In this document: positions 47,701 to 59,400 of the stretch, one piece after another
How the letters are laid out: each line of letters opens with the position of its first letter
How positions within the stretch are numbered: position 1 is the stretch's first letter
Assembly: GCA_010093705.1 (NCBI GenBank)
Contig: MU006089.1
Coordinates: forward strand, 947,498 to 1,011,497
Source: Patellaria atrata CBS 101060
Taxonomy: Eukaryota > Ascomycota > Dothideomycetes > Patellariales > Patellariaceae
DNA length: 64,000 nt
Reading direction: 5' to 3'
Notes under the pieces: generated by a model
Seen by the model: the letters and a program-made list of their open reading frames with translations, nothing else
Told to the model about the DNA's origin: nothing
The model's database searches: none
Translations under genes and position numbers: made by a program

Positions 47701-48085
47701 CTTCGGCGGAGAGTACTAATGATATTGCACGACTAGTATCGATTCTATAGCAATGCCTACAATTCAGTCAATGGAAAAGAAGAATACTTCAGTTTACAAC
47801 GTGTATAATAACAAATTAATCCTTTCTCACCGCTTTCGGAGCACAAATGTATTTCTTGAGCGCCGGTGCATTTTCTGCCGACTTGTCCCGCTCAAAACTA
47901 CCTCACTATGGAATCCTCATCACGTGCATGCTACGGAAACCGACTACTGTGATGTAACATCATCTCAGGCAGTCGAAAAACATTGAACTTGCAGGTGAAC
48001 TACCGTACCTCTTGAATACACAACTCTAGGCTGCGCTTTAGCTCCTCCTTGGACTTCTGACGCCCATTGTCCTTTATCGTTGTCT
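47701..48085. promoter_or_regulatory. Head-to-head promoter, PSP / Spp2-like
   Basis: 385 bases separate the two starts. No clear motif seen. Confidence 0.4.
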
Positions 48086-49375
48086 ATGATGGCCCCCCCA
48101 AAGATCCAGTTATCGTTCGGAGGTGCGAAAAAACTCTCAAAGCCTGTAAAGACTAGACCTCCAGTTTCAAAGCTACAAGACTCGGATGATGATGACGCTG
48201 TACCGACAACCCAGGAGGTCTCACACTTTGATCAGGCGGCTGGTGGTGCTATTACTTCAAATGCCGAGAAGAAGAAACACGCACCCTTAGTGATTCCGAA
48301 GCAAGCAAATAGGGACTGGCAAGAAGAACACAGGCGCAAGCGACAGCGCACCCCTCCAACAACAGGACCAAATCCCAACGACTCAGTTGGACTCGACGCC
48401 GATAATGGAATCGATATTCTAGTCGCTTCCAAGCAATATGGTTTAACTTACGTTACCCACAAGGCCCCCGAGGACGATAGTGAGGCTGTCATACCTACTT
48501 CGAATATACCTACAGAAGTGCAAGAAGCTATCAAGGTGAAGACCGACGATGAAAGAGCTCTGGAGGCTCTTATCGGCGATAATTCTGAATCTAACTTGGT
48601 TGTAACCGTGGTCGACGAGGAGCAGGATGCTCTGTTAAGGGATCTAGATGGTGCACCGGAAAACCCAACATTAGACAATTATGCAGCAGTTCCTGTGGAA
48701 GAATTCGGCGCCGCACTCCTCCGTGGAATGGGCTGGAAAGAGGGTGAAGCTGTTGGAAGACGGCGTGGCCAGCCATCAGCCAAGCTTCGAGTGCCAGAGC
48801 GGCGCCCGGCGCTTCTAGGGCTTGGAGCGAAAGAAGACACTACCATTGCGGTTCAAACAAGACCAGGAGCGAAACCTGGTAAAAACACGAAGAAGGTCGA
48901 TCAAGCTTACAATCCTATCGTGCTAAGAAATGTTAAGACGGGCGAACAATTGACCGAAGAGGAGCTCAATGCTAAGGTTGCAGGTATCAAATCAAAGGAT
49001 GATAAGGACGGCAGAGACTCTCAGTCGGGACGTAAAGACTCACAAAAAGATTACAGGTCCTCTGATAGGCCGAAAGATCGTTATCGAGATGATAGAGATC
49101 GCGAACAGCGACGCACCGATCATCGCGCCTGCGAAAGGCGAGAAGACCGTGGTGGTGATAGGTCCCGCCGCGATCGCAGTCGTTCTCGAGAAGATCGTGA
49201 TGTTGACAGGTCTCGACGACACCGTAGCCGTTCTCGCGAAGACTATCGTCGGCGGTATAAAGATGACAAAGATTCCGATAGGGATCGAAGGGACAGTGGC
49301 CATCATGACAGATACGCAGGCAACGAGCGAAACGGAAAACGACGCCATGACGCAAGTCGGGATCGCTATCGATGA
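48086..49375 (+). CDS. SPP2: Spp2/MOS2-like G-patch splicing factor
   Basis: Intronless, about 429 residues. I chose ATG 48086, since the in-frame codon just before it is TTG. The G-patch region near residues 212-235 reads VEEFGAALLRGMGWKEGEAVG, followed by the Spp2-type ERRPALLGLGAK. The N-terminal third is basic with an early FGGAKKL motif, as in Spp2 proteins, and the C-terminal ~110 residues are packed with Arg, Asp and Ser (RD/RS repeats). Yeast Spp2 activates the DEAH helicase Prp2 in the spliceosome before the first splicing step; the G-patch is what binds the helicase. The long RS/RD tail is absent from the short yeast protein. Nuclear location is expected. Confidence 0.9.
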   Translation: MMAPPKIQLSFGGAKKLSKPVKTRPPVSKLQDSDDDDAVPTTQEVSHFDQAAGGAITSNAEKKKHAPLVIPKQANRDWQEEHRRKRQRTPPTTGPNPNDSVGLDADNGIDILVASKQYGLTYVTHKAPEDDSEAVIPTSNIPTEVQEAIKVKTDDERALEALIGDNSESNLVVTVVDEEQDALLRDLDGAPENPTLDNYAAVPVEEFGAALLRGMGWKEGEAVGRRRGQPSAKLRVPERRPALLGLGAKEDTTIAVQTRPGAKPGKNTKKVDQAYNPIVLRNVKTGEQLTEEELNAKVAGIKSKDDKDGRDSQSGRKDSQKDYRSSDRPKDRYRDDRDREQRRTDHRACERREDRGGDRSRRDRSRSREDRDVDRSRRHRSRSREDYRRRYKDDKDSDRDRRDSGHHDRYAGNERNGKRRHDASRDRYR

Positions 49376-50888
49376 ATATAATGGATTGTACGGTCACCAA
49401 CGACCCATGTGCAAATATTCTTAGATGGCTCGTCAGATTTCCATCGAAACCGCCTGTGCAGCAGGAATCTCCCTATGCAATTACACTTTTCAACATTCAG
49501 AAACCCTTTTTGAATAAAGTTCACTTAAAGCCATTTTCAGTATCCTGACCTTCATGTAAATACGTACACTAGGTCTAGTGATGGATGGCTGACTACACTT
49601 CTAGCATAGGAGAATTCCAATTCACACCCCCTTTCGAGTCGAAACTTTACTAGTACGCTACACCCCTCCGACCTCCCACTGTTTCTTCCGTACGCTGACT
49701 GCGATTTGTACGACCTCACGATATCCTTCTCAATACGCAAAACTCCCTCTGTTTTTGAAACCATTCCCACTTTAGGATCCTTTCCGTATGGATCCATGGC
49801 TACGCTATAACAAGTGCGTTTTCCGGGAACTGCTAGTTCTGTAGAATCGTGTTGGGATGCATGTTCTTTCATAGTCTTAGTCTACCTTTTAGGACTGATA
49901 AGTTCGTTAAAGTAGTCCTTAGCTTCTAAAACGTTTTGTATAAGTTAATCAATTTAGCGTAGCTAATAACGTGTCCTGAATTTTATCAAGTTTAAAATTA
50001 TTACAGCGTCCAACAATCACCATTTCTGATACCGTACGTATTGCACAATCTCGCAAATGATTGAGTATACTTCGTATTACGATTAGAACATTTTCTGAGC
50101 GTTCCTCTGCCTTGTACAAATTCCTCCGTACAGATTCCTCCGAGCGAGCAGTAAGTTGTTCCCCTGGGTATTCCCTGTTAATGATAACCAAAATCACAAA
50201 ACATATTAAGTCTTCCCCTATTGTCGCACTCTACGCCCACTGTACAGTCACATACATACTAGTCTCGCCCTCGCCTGTACAGGAGGATTCAAACCGTCCA
50301 AAGGAGTTCCAATATTATATAGGACTTCATCACATAAACGTACTTACGTACACTCGCTCTTGATATTCGTTTGCATCCCTTTATAAGAAAGTTTAAAAGG
50401 TACGAATGATGCCCAACCAAACGTTGGACTTTGATCATACAGTCAATGGATGTGTGTTAATACTGCTGAATGAACAGTTTCCCAGACCTTGTTTAGCAAG
50501 CGTAGAGTGGCCAAGGACTCCAAACCATGACGGAAGTTCTTTATAATTTTATGCATGATGGAATTATTCTGTAAAATGGACTAGTCAAAAAATCATTCAA
50601 TGTCTGCTGCTGAGATGAAATTCAACTTTGGCTTGCGAGAGAGTATAATTTACAAATGTAATTCACTGCATCTCTTCCGTTCTTTCCACACCTCGGTCGC
50701 TCTTCCCTCTTATCATAATCCAGAGAAAATGTTTTTAGGCATTCTCAACTTCGTAGTTCCCGATGTGCCTACAATTGGGTGTACCATGTTAACCAAGAGT
50801 ATTATCATTATTGGCTCACACTCTTTTCCAAAACATTGTATTATCAGGTTCTGAAACCGGCGCATTATAACTCTTATTACCACCTGTC
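49376..50888. other. Intergenic
   Basis: 3' side of the Spp2-like gene and promoter of the App1-like gene. Small frames (for example 49552-49872 minus and 50600-50854 plus) are unrecognised. No RNA gene seen. Confidence 0.45.
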
Positions 50889-52190
50889 ATGAGGTATATC
50901 GTCATAGTATTCATTGCCGCATGTTCCTTCTTCACAACATCATCCACAGACCCAATGTACCTCGAACGTCGCAGACAACTGGTTAACAACGTTACAATCT
51001 TCAACACTACTCAAGACCCGGTCTACTTTGGCGATGTAGTCAGAGCTTTCAAAAATCAGGGCAAGGCTAGCTGGTCCGCGTATGCGTCTCTCTGGAACGG
51101 CACATTTCATGACAACGAAACGCTCCGGGGCGGTATTATCAGGGCGGTATACATGTTTGCGACTGGGATGACAACGGCCGCAGTCAACGATGCTCAGCTA
51201 TTTATTATCAATCGAGCCCCTTACGCGAACTGGTCTGAAGACGGTTGGAACGTGATGATCAACGGACACGCATATAAAAGACCATACTGGTCCGAGAAGA
51301 AAAGGAGGCTGGACTTCCTTGCCTCTATATTCCTGATACCAGGCCGCTTCAGCAAGTTCACCGCAAAACAGAAAGCCAACGCGCGAAACTCAACGATTGA
51401 TATAATGGGCGTGCCACATCAATACCACGATCTAAGCGTTAACATAAACGGCACCGACTTCGGCGCATTCAACACGAAAGAACAAGGCAGTTTTCATGGT
51501 CTCGCGCGCATCCCAAATGACAAATCCCCTCCACCCAAAGATGAAGTACAAAACATGACACTCCAGCTCGAAGACGTACCTTTCACAGCCTACCTCGTGC
51601 CACCCCATGGCGTGACCATCCTCTCCGACATCGACGACATCCTCCGCGATGTCAGAATCTGGTCCTGGAAATCGCTCATCCTGAACTCTTTTGCTAACTC
51701 GTACATCCCGTGGATGGACATGCCGCGGATCTACGCAAAATGGGCGCGCGACGACGCAAACACGCATTTCCACTACCTCAGCACGTGTCCGGAGATCATG
51801 GCAGAGAAGTATCAAGACTTCTTGAGGAAATGGTACCCGCCGGGCAGCTTTGACGCGCGGAGTATGGCGGTGGCTGATCCGGTGCAACTACTTCGGCCGC
51901 GCGAGGTGCTTATGTTGCGGGCGCTGAGTTCGTTCCGGAAGAGAAGATTTGTGCTTGTGGGAGATAATTCGAATTATGATATCATGAAGGCGTATCCGGC
52001 GTATGGGAGACGGTATCCGGGACAGGTGATTTGCGTGATTATTCGAGAGGTCGCGGATATGGGGAGTCGGAAGCCACCTGATATTGACCAGCTCCTGGGC
52101 TTGGGGAGTAGAAGACTTGTCGTGTTCAGGGAGCCACGGGAATTGGAGGGTCTCAGATTTAATGGTACCGATTGCTGGGGAGGCGATTGA
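50889..52190 (+). CDS. Secreted App1-like phosphatase domain protein (DUF2183)
   Basis: Intronless 433-residue protein with a clear signal peptide (MRYIVIVFIAACSFFTTSS). Several N-x-S/T sites suit N-glycosylation in the ER. The C-terminal ~200 residues form the App1 phosphatidate-phosphatase domain: GVTILSDIDDIL near residues 238-250, HFHYLSTCPE near 298-307, the PGGSFD-like YPPGSFDAR, and FVLVGDNSNYDIM. In yeast App1 the nucleophile motif is DxDxT (DIDDT). Here it reads DIDDI, so Thr is replaced by Ile. I recall the same change in other secreted fungal members, so it is probably a subfamily trait rather than damage. The enzyme activity and substrate are unknown; secretion separates it from cytosolic yeast App1. 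Confidence 0.87.
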   Translation: MRYIVIVFIAACSFFTTSSTDPMYLERRRQLVNNVTIFNTTQDPVYFGDVVRAFKNQGKASWSAYASLWNGTFHDNETLRGGIIRAVYMFATGMTTAAVNDAQLFIINRAPYANWSEDGWNVMINGHAYKRPYWSEKKRRLDFLASIFLIPGRFSKFTAKQKANARNSTIDIMGVPHQYHDLSVNINGTDFGAFNTKEQGSFHGLARIPNDKSPPPKDEVQNMTLQLEDVPFTAYLVPPHGVTILSDIDDILRDVRIWSWKSLILNSFANSYIPWMDMPRIYAKWARDDANTHFHYLSTCPEIMAEKYQDFLRKWYPPGSFDARSMAVADPVQLLRPREVLMLRALSSFRKRRFVLVGDNSNYDIMKAYPAYGRRYPGQVICVIIREVADMGSRKPPDIDQLLGLGSRRLVVFREPRELEGLRFNGTDCWGGD

Positions 52191-52865
52191 GGTTGAATTA
52201 GGGCAATGGTGATGTGGCTTTTACGTTCCTAGAAACCTAATCTTGGATAGGGCTATTATTAGAAATTTACTCCTTTTTGACATAAGTGTTTACGCTTGCT
52301 ACTATCTTTGGAATTCATTCTTCCTTAAAATGGCACGTAGTGCTTCAAACAGTGACCCTGGAAATCTGTTATACTTAAAATTGTCCGCTAGAGCGTGAGT
52401 CTCTATTGTATTAATTATACAGAGTTCATCACGTGCGACTGTCCCTGCTAACCTGCTTGTCGGTTTATAGACCGCTTAGTTAGTTTGTAAGGGTGTCTTC
52501 GAAGTACCCATGGCCCCAGTCTTATGCCGTGAGTATTTCCGGTTGCTGTGCCTTGACTTGATTTCCAGTTGTACAATACACTGTACGGTAAAATCATTGA
52601 ATATGTGTTCAACCTATTTGAACTAGAGTTGAACTAGGAGTCAATGGAAAAAAAGAGAAAGGGGTCATAGAGAGTCGCTAGGGAGCACTGAGAGGCTGGA
52701 AAATGATAGGGATTCAAATAAGATGAGAATTTAGGTGCATAGGTAAGGCTTGCAGCCAGAGCTAAATCCTCTAGCAACAAGATTATTGACCGTATATTCG
52801 ACTTTTAGGGTGGTAATCGTACAGTATGTAATGAATCATACAGGATAGATGCTATGATATATTTC
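52191..52865. other. Intergenic, convergent
   Basis: Between the 3' ends of the App1-like gene (+) and the CobW gene (-). Nothing recognised. Confidence 0.5.
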
Positions 52866-54087
52866 TCAGGATATGCGCGTGACACTTAACTTATAGTCCT
52901 TTCCACATTCAATAATTATCAGACCCTTCTGTTCGACGGATCTCTTCACCTTGTTCGATTCATATCGCGCGGTGACAATGGTCATACGCAACTGTGGTTC
53001 ACCCGGCTCCTCGCCAAGAGTCTCGGATCTAGGTATGGGCGTAAACTTCCATCTTCCAAAGGCCCAGTTCAAGATATATCGCGATGGACTGGATGGTGAA
53101 CCAAGCATCGAAGTCTGCTCATCTGATGACGATGGAACCTGATATGTGTGTACTACTGCCTTGATGCGGTAGACTTCTTCTTTGTTTACTTCCGAGAGGA
53201 ATGAGATTAGCTTTTGGCTGTCGATGACAGAACTGTCATCAGAAGACGTTACTGCTACGGAAAGCACCTCTACTTCATTCTGATGATTATGGCCATGGTC
53301 ATCCGTGTGGGATTCAGATCGACCCTGCTTATTAGCAGTCGCTTTCGCTAGTTTTGTGTCCAATCCAAACACGATCTCTTTATTGACCCATCCACGGTCA
53401 CTCTTTTCCCTGGGAGAATCAATCTCGAGATCACCAAGCTTGTCTAGAAGCGTATCATAAGCCCGATCTGATAAACTCTCCCACTTGTTGATTATGATGA
53501 GATCTGTATAACGGGCCTGTAATCGCGCTGTATAGCTGGTGTCTTCGTAACCCTTCCAGTTCTCTGCATCAATGACATTTAGCACGCCGTCGAGTACAAA
53601 GTGGCCGGCTGGGGATGCCAGACGGTTGACTTCCATCGCTAAAGTGGCGGGGAACTGAAGTCGCCGAGGTTAATTTGTTTCGGCCAAAGACGTCATTCGT
53701 AGAAGGACGGTAAATCGATAACTTACAGCGCTTCCACTGGTTTCGATAACGATTCGGTCTGGGACGACATCTCTGCGCAATGTTTCAAGCGCATCACCTA
53801 GCTGCCCTACTAAGTTACAACATATGCAACCGTTGAGTAGTTCTTGCACGCCTGCTATGGTGTTGGAAGAGGCGAGCTGAGAATCGATGGCAACATCTCC
53901 AAACTCATTCTTTAGAAGCGCAAGTTTATAGGTACTAGGAAGCTGAGGGATCAGGTTGAGGATCAATGCTGACCAGGATGGTAAGCTTCCAAATGGTGGA
54001 GATGGGAGGTGTGAACACCTTACTGGTCTTCCCCGAGCCCAGAAATCCAGTAATGATCGTGATAGGAATGGGCGTAGGGTGTTCCAT
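52866..54087 (-). CDS. CobW/ZNG1-like metal-chaperone GTPase
   Basis: Three exons. Exon 1 (from ATG 54087) reads MEHPTPIPITIITGFLGSGK; the intron near 54027-53969 restores GSGKTTLILNL, the Walker A loop. The metal-binding CxCC motif is LNGCICCN, and the GTPase guanine motif is NKWE. Just after the GTPase domain comes a His-rich loop, SHTDDHGHNHQN. The second intron lies near 53727-53652 (SGSA to FPATLAM). The C-terminal CobW domain ends RYESNKVKRSVEQKG. The family inserts zinc or other metals into client proteins (Zng1 supplies methionine aminopeptidase with zinc). It is divergent from the PAQR gene, another zinc-linked family in yeast. Confidence 0.92.
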
Positions 54088-54684
54088 TTTGCGGTCTTTG
54101 TAGGGAGTATGCGAGAGTGGTTACGATTCCGAACTTGTGATTCCAAAGAACTGTTTTTAGTCTATCCGATAATAACAGACTATACCTAAGGTATGTACTT
54201 CTAATACAGAGTATGGACGGGGAAGTACCTTACCTTTAAGCGCTACCTTATGTAGAATATTATTTCTCCGGCCGTCGTAATAATTTTAGCGCTTTCACGT
54301 GCGAAGACCCTTGAAATTTGACTATCCCTTGTCCCCTCACTCAACATTTCTGACAGTCCAGATCCAGATCGTCATCCTTTTGTACCTCAATGTATCTCCT
54401 CCCAACTCGAAAAACTTTTGGCATTGTATATCACTCATGTCTATTACCTCCTTTATAACATAGGCCGTGATATCGCCTACGTGTACGACCAATTAGACTG
54501 TACCTCATCTGCGAAGCCGATCTCGCCCCTCAAAACATACGTCTGCGAAACCCCTAATTCAACGTACATAGTACCCCTGCAGATCAGCCAATCTTCGTGG
54601 AAATTTATTGCAGCACACCCGGGCCGCGTGCTCTCATTGAGGCTCGTGAACGCGACTATTTAACTATCGGGCAGCTTTTCCCCT
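54088..54684. promoter_or_regulatory. Divergent promoter, CobW-like / PAQR
   Basis: 597 bases. No clear zinc-responsive element (ACCTTNAAGGT-like) spotted by eye, although ACCTTTAAG occurs near 54232-54240 (partial match). Confidence 0.4.
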
Positions 54685-56199
54685 ATGATGGCTTGTACTG
54701 TTACCTCAACTCTAATGCAACCGCACGAAGAGCCCGCCTTGGGTTCAACCTCTTCCCGCGATAACAGGTTAAACCCAAGGGAAATCCGCAGGCGGAGGCA
54801 TTCCTCATTCCATCCTATTCACGTTGGATCGTGGGCTACGGATGGTGAAAATGTACAACAATTGGTTGATAGGTTTCTTGCCCAGCTCGGCCGCCGGCTG
54901 GATTTCCTTGAGACCTATGGCCACCTCAGAATCGACGCCGGTATTGAACGCGCATACAATACCCTTCATGCCGTTAGGAAATCATGTTCCTCGGTGTCTG
55001 ATACCATGCTAGACGCCGGAAAGAGGCGAGCAAACATTCTAGTGGAGACGATCGAAGGTACCTATCAAGATGCGCTGATCCGCAAAGATACCCTAGAACA
55101 GAAGGTGCGAGAAGGTGTGCGTCTCATGGACAGCATGTTAAGCCATTTTGAAACACGAGCATACGCAGTTACGGAGTCAGGTTTGGGAACGGCCGCACAT
55201 GACTTTTTGGACGAGAGCTGGAGACGCATGGATGAAGGTCTAGAAAGAGCTAAGGAAGTTGTCGACGAGGGCATTGAAAAAGCACGCAGGGCAAAAGACT
55301 CCATGAAAGAGACCCTGCAGCATGCCGTCGACAGAGCACTGGAACGAGCCCGAGAACACGGCCTCATCAAGTATGAAGATCTTCCAGATCCATGGCGTGT
55401 GAATCCGCATATCCTCCGTGGTTACCGCTTCCACGAGGCCAAATTAGATTGCGTGCGTTCCGTCCTTACCTTATCGAACGAGCTCTTCAACATTTGGTCA
55501 CATGCAATAGGACTCCTCATCGTCCTATCAGTTGCTTTCTACTTCTACCCTACTAGCGCCAATTTCTCGCTGTCCACCAAATCGGACATTTGTATAGCAG
55601 CCGTTTTCTTTGCCGCCGCCGCAAAATGCTTAGTCTGTAGCACTTTGTGGCACACCATGTCTTCGATCTCAGAGGTGCGTCTCATGGAGCGCTTTGCATG
55701 CGTCGACTACACTGGCATATCCCTACTGGTTGCAACCTCAATCATGACAACTGAGTACACCGCCTTCTACTGCGAGCCTATTAGCCGTTGGTTGTACATG
55801 CTTACGACCGCCGCCTTAGGGATCGGCGGTGTTGTGTTGCCGTGGCATCCAACCTTCAACCGCGCCGACATGGCCTGGGCTCGAGTCTCGTTCTATGTCT
55901 CACTAAGCCTTACCGGATTCCTCCCCGTGTTCCAGCTTGTGCTCACGAGGGGCCTTTTCTGGGCTGTTTACTTCTATGCTCCCATCACCAAGAGCTTGCT
56001 TGTATATATCACCGGTGCGTGCCTCTACGCGGCTAAGATTCCAGAACGATGGTGTCCGGGGATGTTCGACTATTTTGGTGGGAGTCACAATCTTTGGCAT
56101 CTCGCCGTTCTCGGAGGCATACTATTCCATTACCATGCCATGCAGGATTTCTTCGCCAAGGCATTCCTCAGGGCACAAACGCAATGTTCGGTATATTAG
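54685..56199 (+). CDS. IZH3: PAQR/haemolysin-III membrane receptor (Izh3-like)
   Basis: Intronless 504-residue frame. ATG 54685 is followed by a second Met. The C-terminal ~250 residues hold seven membrane segments with the PAQR landmarks: NELFNIWSHAIGL, STLWHTMSS, DYTGISLL and the closing HNLWHLAVLGGILFHYHAM, with His residues of the metal site. Before it, residues ~75-240 form an unusually long amphipathic helical stretch rich in Glu, Arg and Ala with an 11-residue rhythm. Yeast Izh3 has the same two-part plan. These proteins respond to zinc and sterols and show ceramidase-like activity in relatives. Fits the zinc theme of the divergent CobW neighbour. Confidence 0.93.
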   Translation: MMACTVTSTLMQPHEEPALGSTSSRDNRLNPREIRRRRHSSFHPIHVGSWATDGENVQQLVDRFLAQLGRRLDFLETYGHLRIDAGIERAYNTLHAVRKSCSSVSDTMLDAGKRRANILVETIEGTYQDALIRKDTLEQKVREGVRLMDSMLSHFETRAYAVTESGLGTAAHDFLDESWRRMDEGLERAKEVVDEGIEKARRAKDSMKETLQHAVDRALERAREHGLIKYEDLPDPWRVNPHILRGYRFHEAKLDCVRSVLTLSNELFNIWSHAIGLLIVLSVAFYFYPTSANFSLSTKSDICIAAVFFAAAAKCLVCSTLWHTMSSISEVRLMERFACVDYTGISLLVATSIMTTEYTAFYCEPISRWLYMLTTAALGIGGVVLPWHPTFNRADMAWARVSFYVSLSLTGFLPVFQLVLTRGLFWAVYFYAPITKSLLVYITGACLYAAKIPERWCPGMFDYFGGSHNLWHLAVLGGILFHYHAMQDFFAKAFLRAQTQCSVY

Positions 56200-56473
56200 C
56201 TTTATCTAATGAATAGACACATCTTTAATAGTGATCGGCCGGCCTATCAACTAGCCTACTAGAATTGCCCTAACTCGTCTATTATGTTGTAGGTGACGTG
56301 AACGCTTATCACACCTTCATATATGGTGCATACTAGGAGGAGTTTTAAATGTCTACCTGGGTGCTGCCCCGCCTATTTCATCTGGATATAACTAACCTGA
56401 GACGCTTTTCCGCATCGAAGAATCATTCATACGAAATCTATTTACAAACTACATAAAGTTATGGTATCCAAAA

Positions 56474-59400
56474 CTACATTGAAGCCTTTTCGTCAAGGTT
56501 ATCCTCAGACTCCACGTGATCATACTCGTCCTTTTTCAAATTCCTATATAATGATCGAAAAGCAGAAGGTCGCTCGAGCAGCGAATGTGGGCTTTCAAAC
56601 TCTATCATAGAACCTGCTTCCATGACTGCTACCTTATCGAAATCCAAAATCGTGTCCAGCTTGTGCGCCACCGCAATCACGGTATGACTGGCGAACTTCT
56701 CTCGGATGACTTTCTGCATAATATCGTCTGTTTTACTGTCGATACTGTACAATCCGTTAGTATACGAAAAAGGAAAGAAATTATGCCAAGACCTCGGGTC
56801 GATCATTCAGCAAAAGGAATTATCTTACCTGCTCGTGGCTTCATCCAAAACTAACACCGTACTTGGTCGAAGCATCGCTCGTGCGAGACAGAACAACTGC
56901 CTTTGTCCGTGTGACAAGTGGAGGTTGTCAATATCAGCATCCAAACCTCCTTTCCGTTTGATGATTTCCCACAGTTGAACCGATTTTAGCGCTGACACTA
57001 TCGCCTCGTCCGCTGCTGTGCCCGTTGGGGTTGCGTTCAGTCGTACGCTCCCTTTGAGGATGTACGCATCTTGCGGTACTCCAATAAGTCTCGAGCGTAC
57101 CTCATTGCGAGGAACAGTCGAGATGTCAACGCCATCCACTATGATGGATCCGCCGGCTAGTTCTAGCATGCGGAACAGCGACAGAATCATTGAACTCTTT
57201 CCACTGTTCGAACAAAGTTAACATCGGATCTCGACATTTAGATGATTCGACTTAATTGTCATACCTTCCGGTACGCCCACAAATTCCTATTTTCTCGCCT
57301 GCACGTATGGTAAACGAGATATTTTTCACCACGGGTTCCGACACCCTATTACCAGATTAGCATCACAAATACATACGATAAAGAACGAAACGCTTACTTG
57401 TACCCGGCCGATACAGATCTGAATTCGATTGCTCCCTTTGAAGGCCATGATGGTGGGGGTGTATCATTTTCACTTTCCAAATCCTCAGAGACGGCCTCAG
57501 CAGTAAAATTCTTGATCCTTGCGATAGCCCCGATGTGGGTTTCAAGCATAGTCCAGAAGGTGATAAGCATCTTGATACTCTGACTGAACATGATGACATT
57601 TAGCAATGCTACACCCACATAACCGGCACTAATTGTTCCACGTAGTTTTACTACTAGAACAATCAACAGTACGGCGATGGCGGCAACCATCAAGTCAAGT
57701 ACTACGGTCAACCAGCGCTGAACCGAGAACAAGAGGTAGAAAGGTCTTTGCGAACGATCTAACATTTCACGGTTCTTGTCTTCGAAGTCCTGCTGCCATC
57801 CGAACGCTCTCACGGTTGCGAGTCCGTTAAGGCATTCAATAAAGTGTGAGTATAGAGGAGACTTAGCTTCCAAGTCCAAGAACCGAAGTTGTCTTGAAGT
57901 TCGGAGGTAGAACTTCTGGATGAAATATATCGCCGTCAGACATATCGGGAAGGCGATTGCCGCATACACGGACGCGACACCGATGAGGACCATCTGTGCA
58001 ATGACCAAGACGAATGTCGCAAACGTATTCAGAGCAGATATCGGTAACTCCATATCAATGAGCTGGAGATCTTGACTGAATCTGTTGATGGTAATGCCAG
58101 TATCTGTTGTTGCGAAGAAAGAGAGAGGAGACCTTGTTGGTATTGTTAACTTGGACCATCCAGTTGCACCACGTGGATTGTACCTACTTTAAGACTGTCG
58201 TCAAGAGTGTCCAATGGAATCGCTCCCCCGATCGAGGCACCATGGTGATAATCATCTGCCTGGACATTCGGTTAGACTTCACCCTCGTGGAGTTTGTGAA
58301 CCTGTCGAGGAACTCACCAGCAACTAACAACAAGCGATAGGATTGCTAAACCCCCTAGAAGACCGTAGATTCCGAGATAGTATCCGAGCCTCTCGTTAGG
58401 GTCCTCCGCATTAGCAGTTGCCCACCATTTAAGCCAAATATCTGTGGTACCATATGTTAGTGTGCATCATCAGGCGAAATAGATGGAGTATACTGACTCG
58501 GGAATGAGAAACAAAATACGAAACTTGTGATTGCGAAGACGAATATGAATGTAGGGAACCAGCCAATCGATCCAACGTAGTAAATATAGATGGAAACATC
58601 TCCAGTACGTCTGTTACTTTCGGCTTTTGTTGACTCATCGGTTTCAACAAGCTTAGCGATTTCGGGCTTCACTTCGTTTAGGGTAATACTGCTGTTCGAC
58701 TTCTCCATATCATCCAGGAAGGAATCGTCACGACCCTTGGATGCCTGGAGGTCGAAGCTTGAAATATAACCTCCTAGTTTGGCTAGTTCCTCGAACGTAC
58801 CTTGTTCGGCAATATGGCCATCGCTCGTTAGGACTACTACATAATCTGCGTCTGGGACTCGTTTTGCTACGTCGGTGTTAGTCGCGAAATCTTCCCACCT
58901 ACTACCATTACTGTTAGAACTTACTGGAAGAAGAAGCCATGATAACAGTAGAGTTGCTCCCTCGGAGCAGCCTGAACACATCACGGAAGACACGTGACTC
59001 TGTGTCCGAGTCAAGTCCACTGAGCACATCATCAATTATAACTAGCTCCCGTTGTGCATATACTGCTCTTGCTAAAGACTGCAACACGATATATTAGTTT
59101 GGCACGGTTTTCGAAAACGCATGGGTACTTACGATTCGTTGACTTTGACCGCCACTCAACGCTATACCTTTGCTCCCAATCCAGGTATCATCTCCACGTG
59201 GTAGTTGTCGGAAATCTTCCTCCAGAGCACAAGCCCTAACGACCGAGGCATACCATACCGCGTTGAAAGGTGTGAAACCTACAATACTCTCCTTGATCGT
59301 TCCATTCATTAACCAGGGAGTCTGATCGCAGTAAGCGACCGACAGCGAAGACACCTGGACTATGCCCTTCATGGCAGGAATCTCTCCCAAAATAGCTTTG

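Noticed and set aside
48969-49424. Overlapping frames in the Arg-rich tail of the Spp2-like gene
   Set aside because: They are shadows of the repetitive RD/RS coding sequence.
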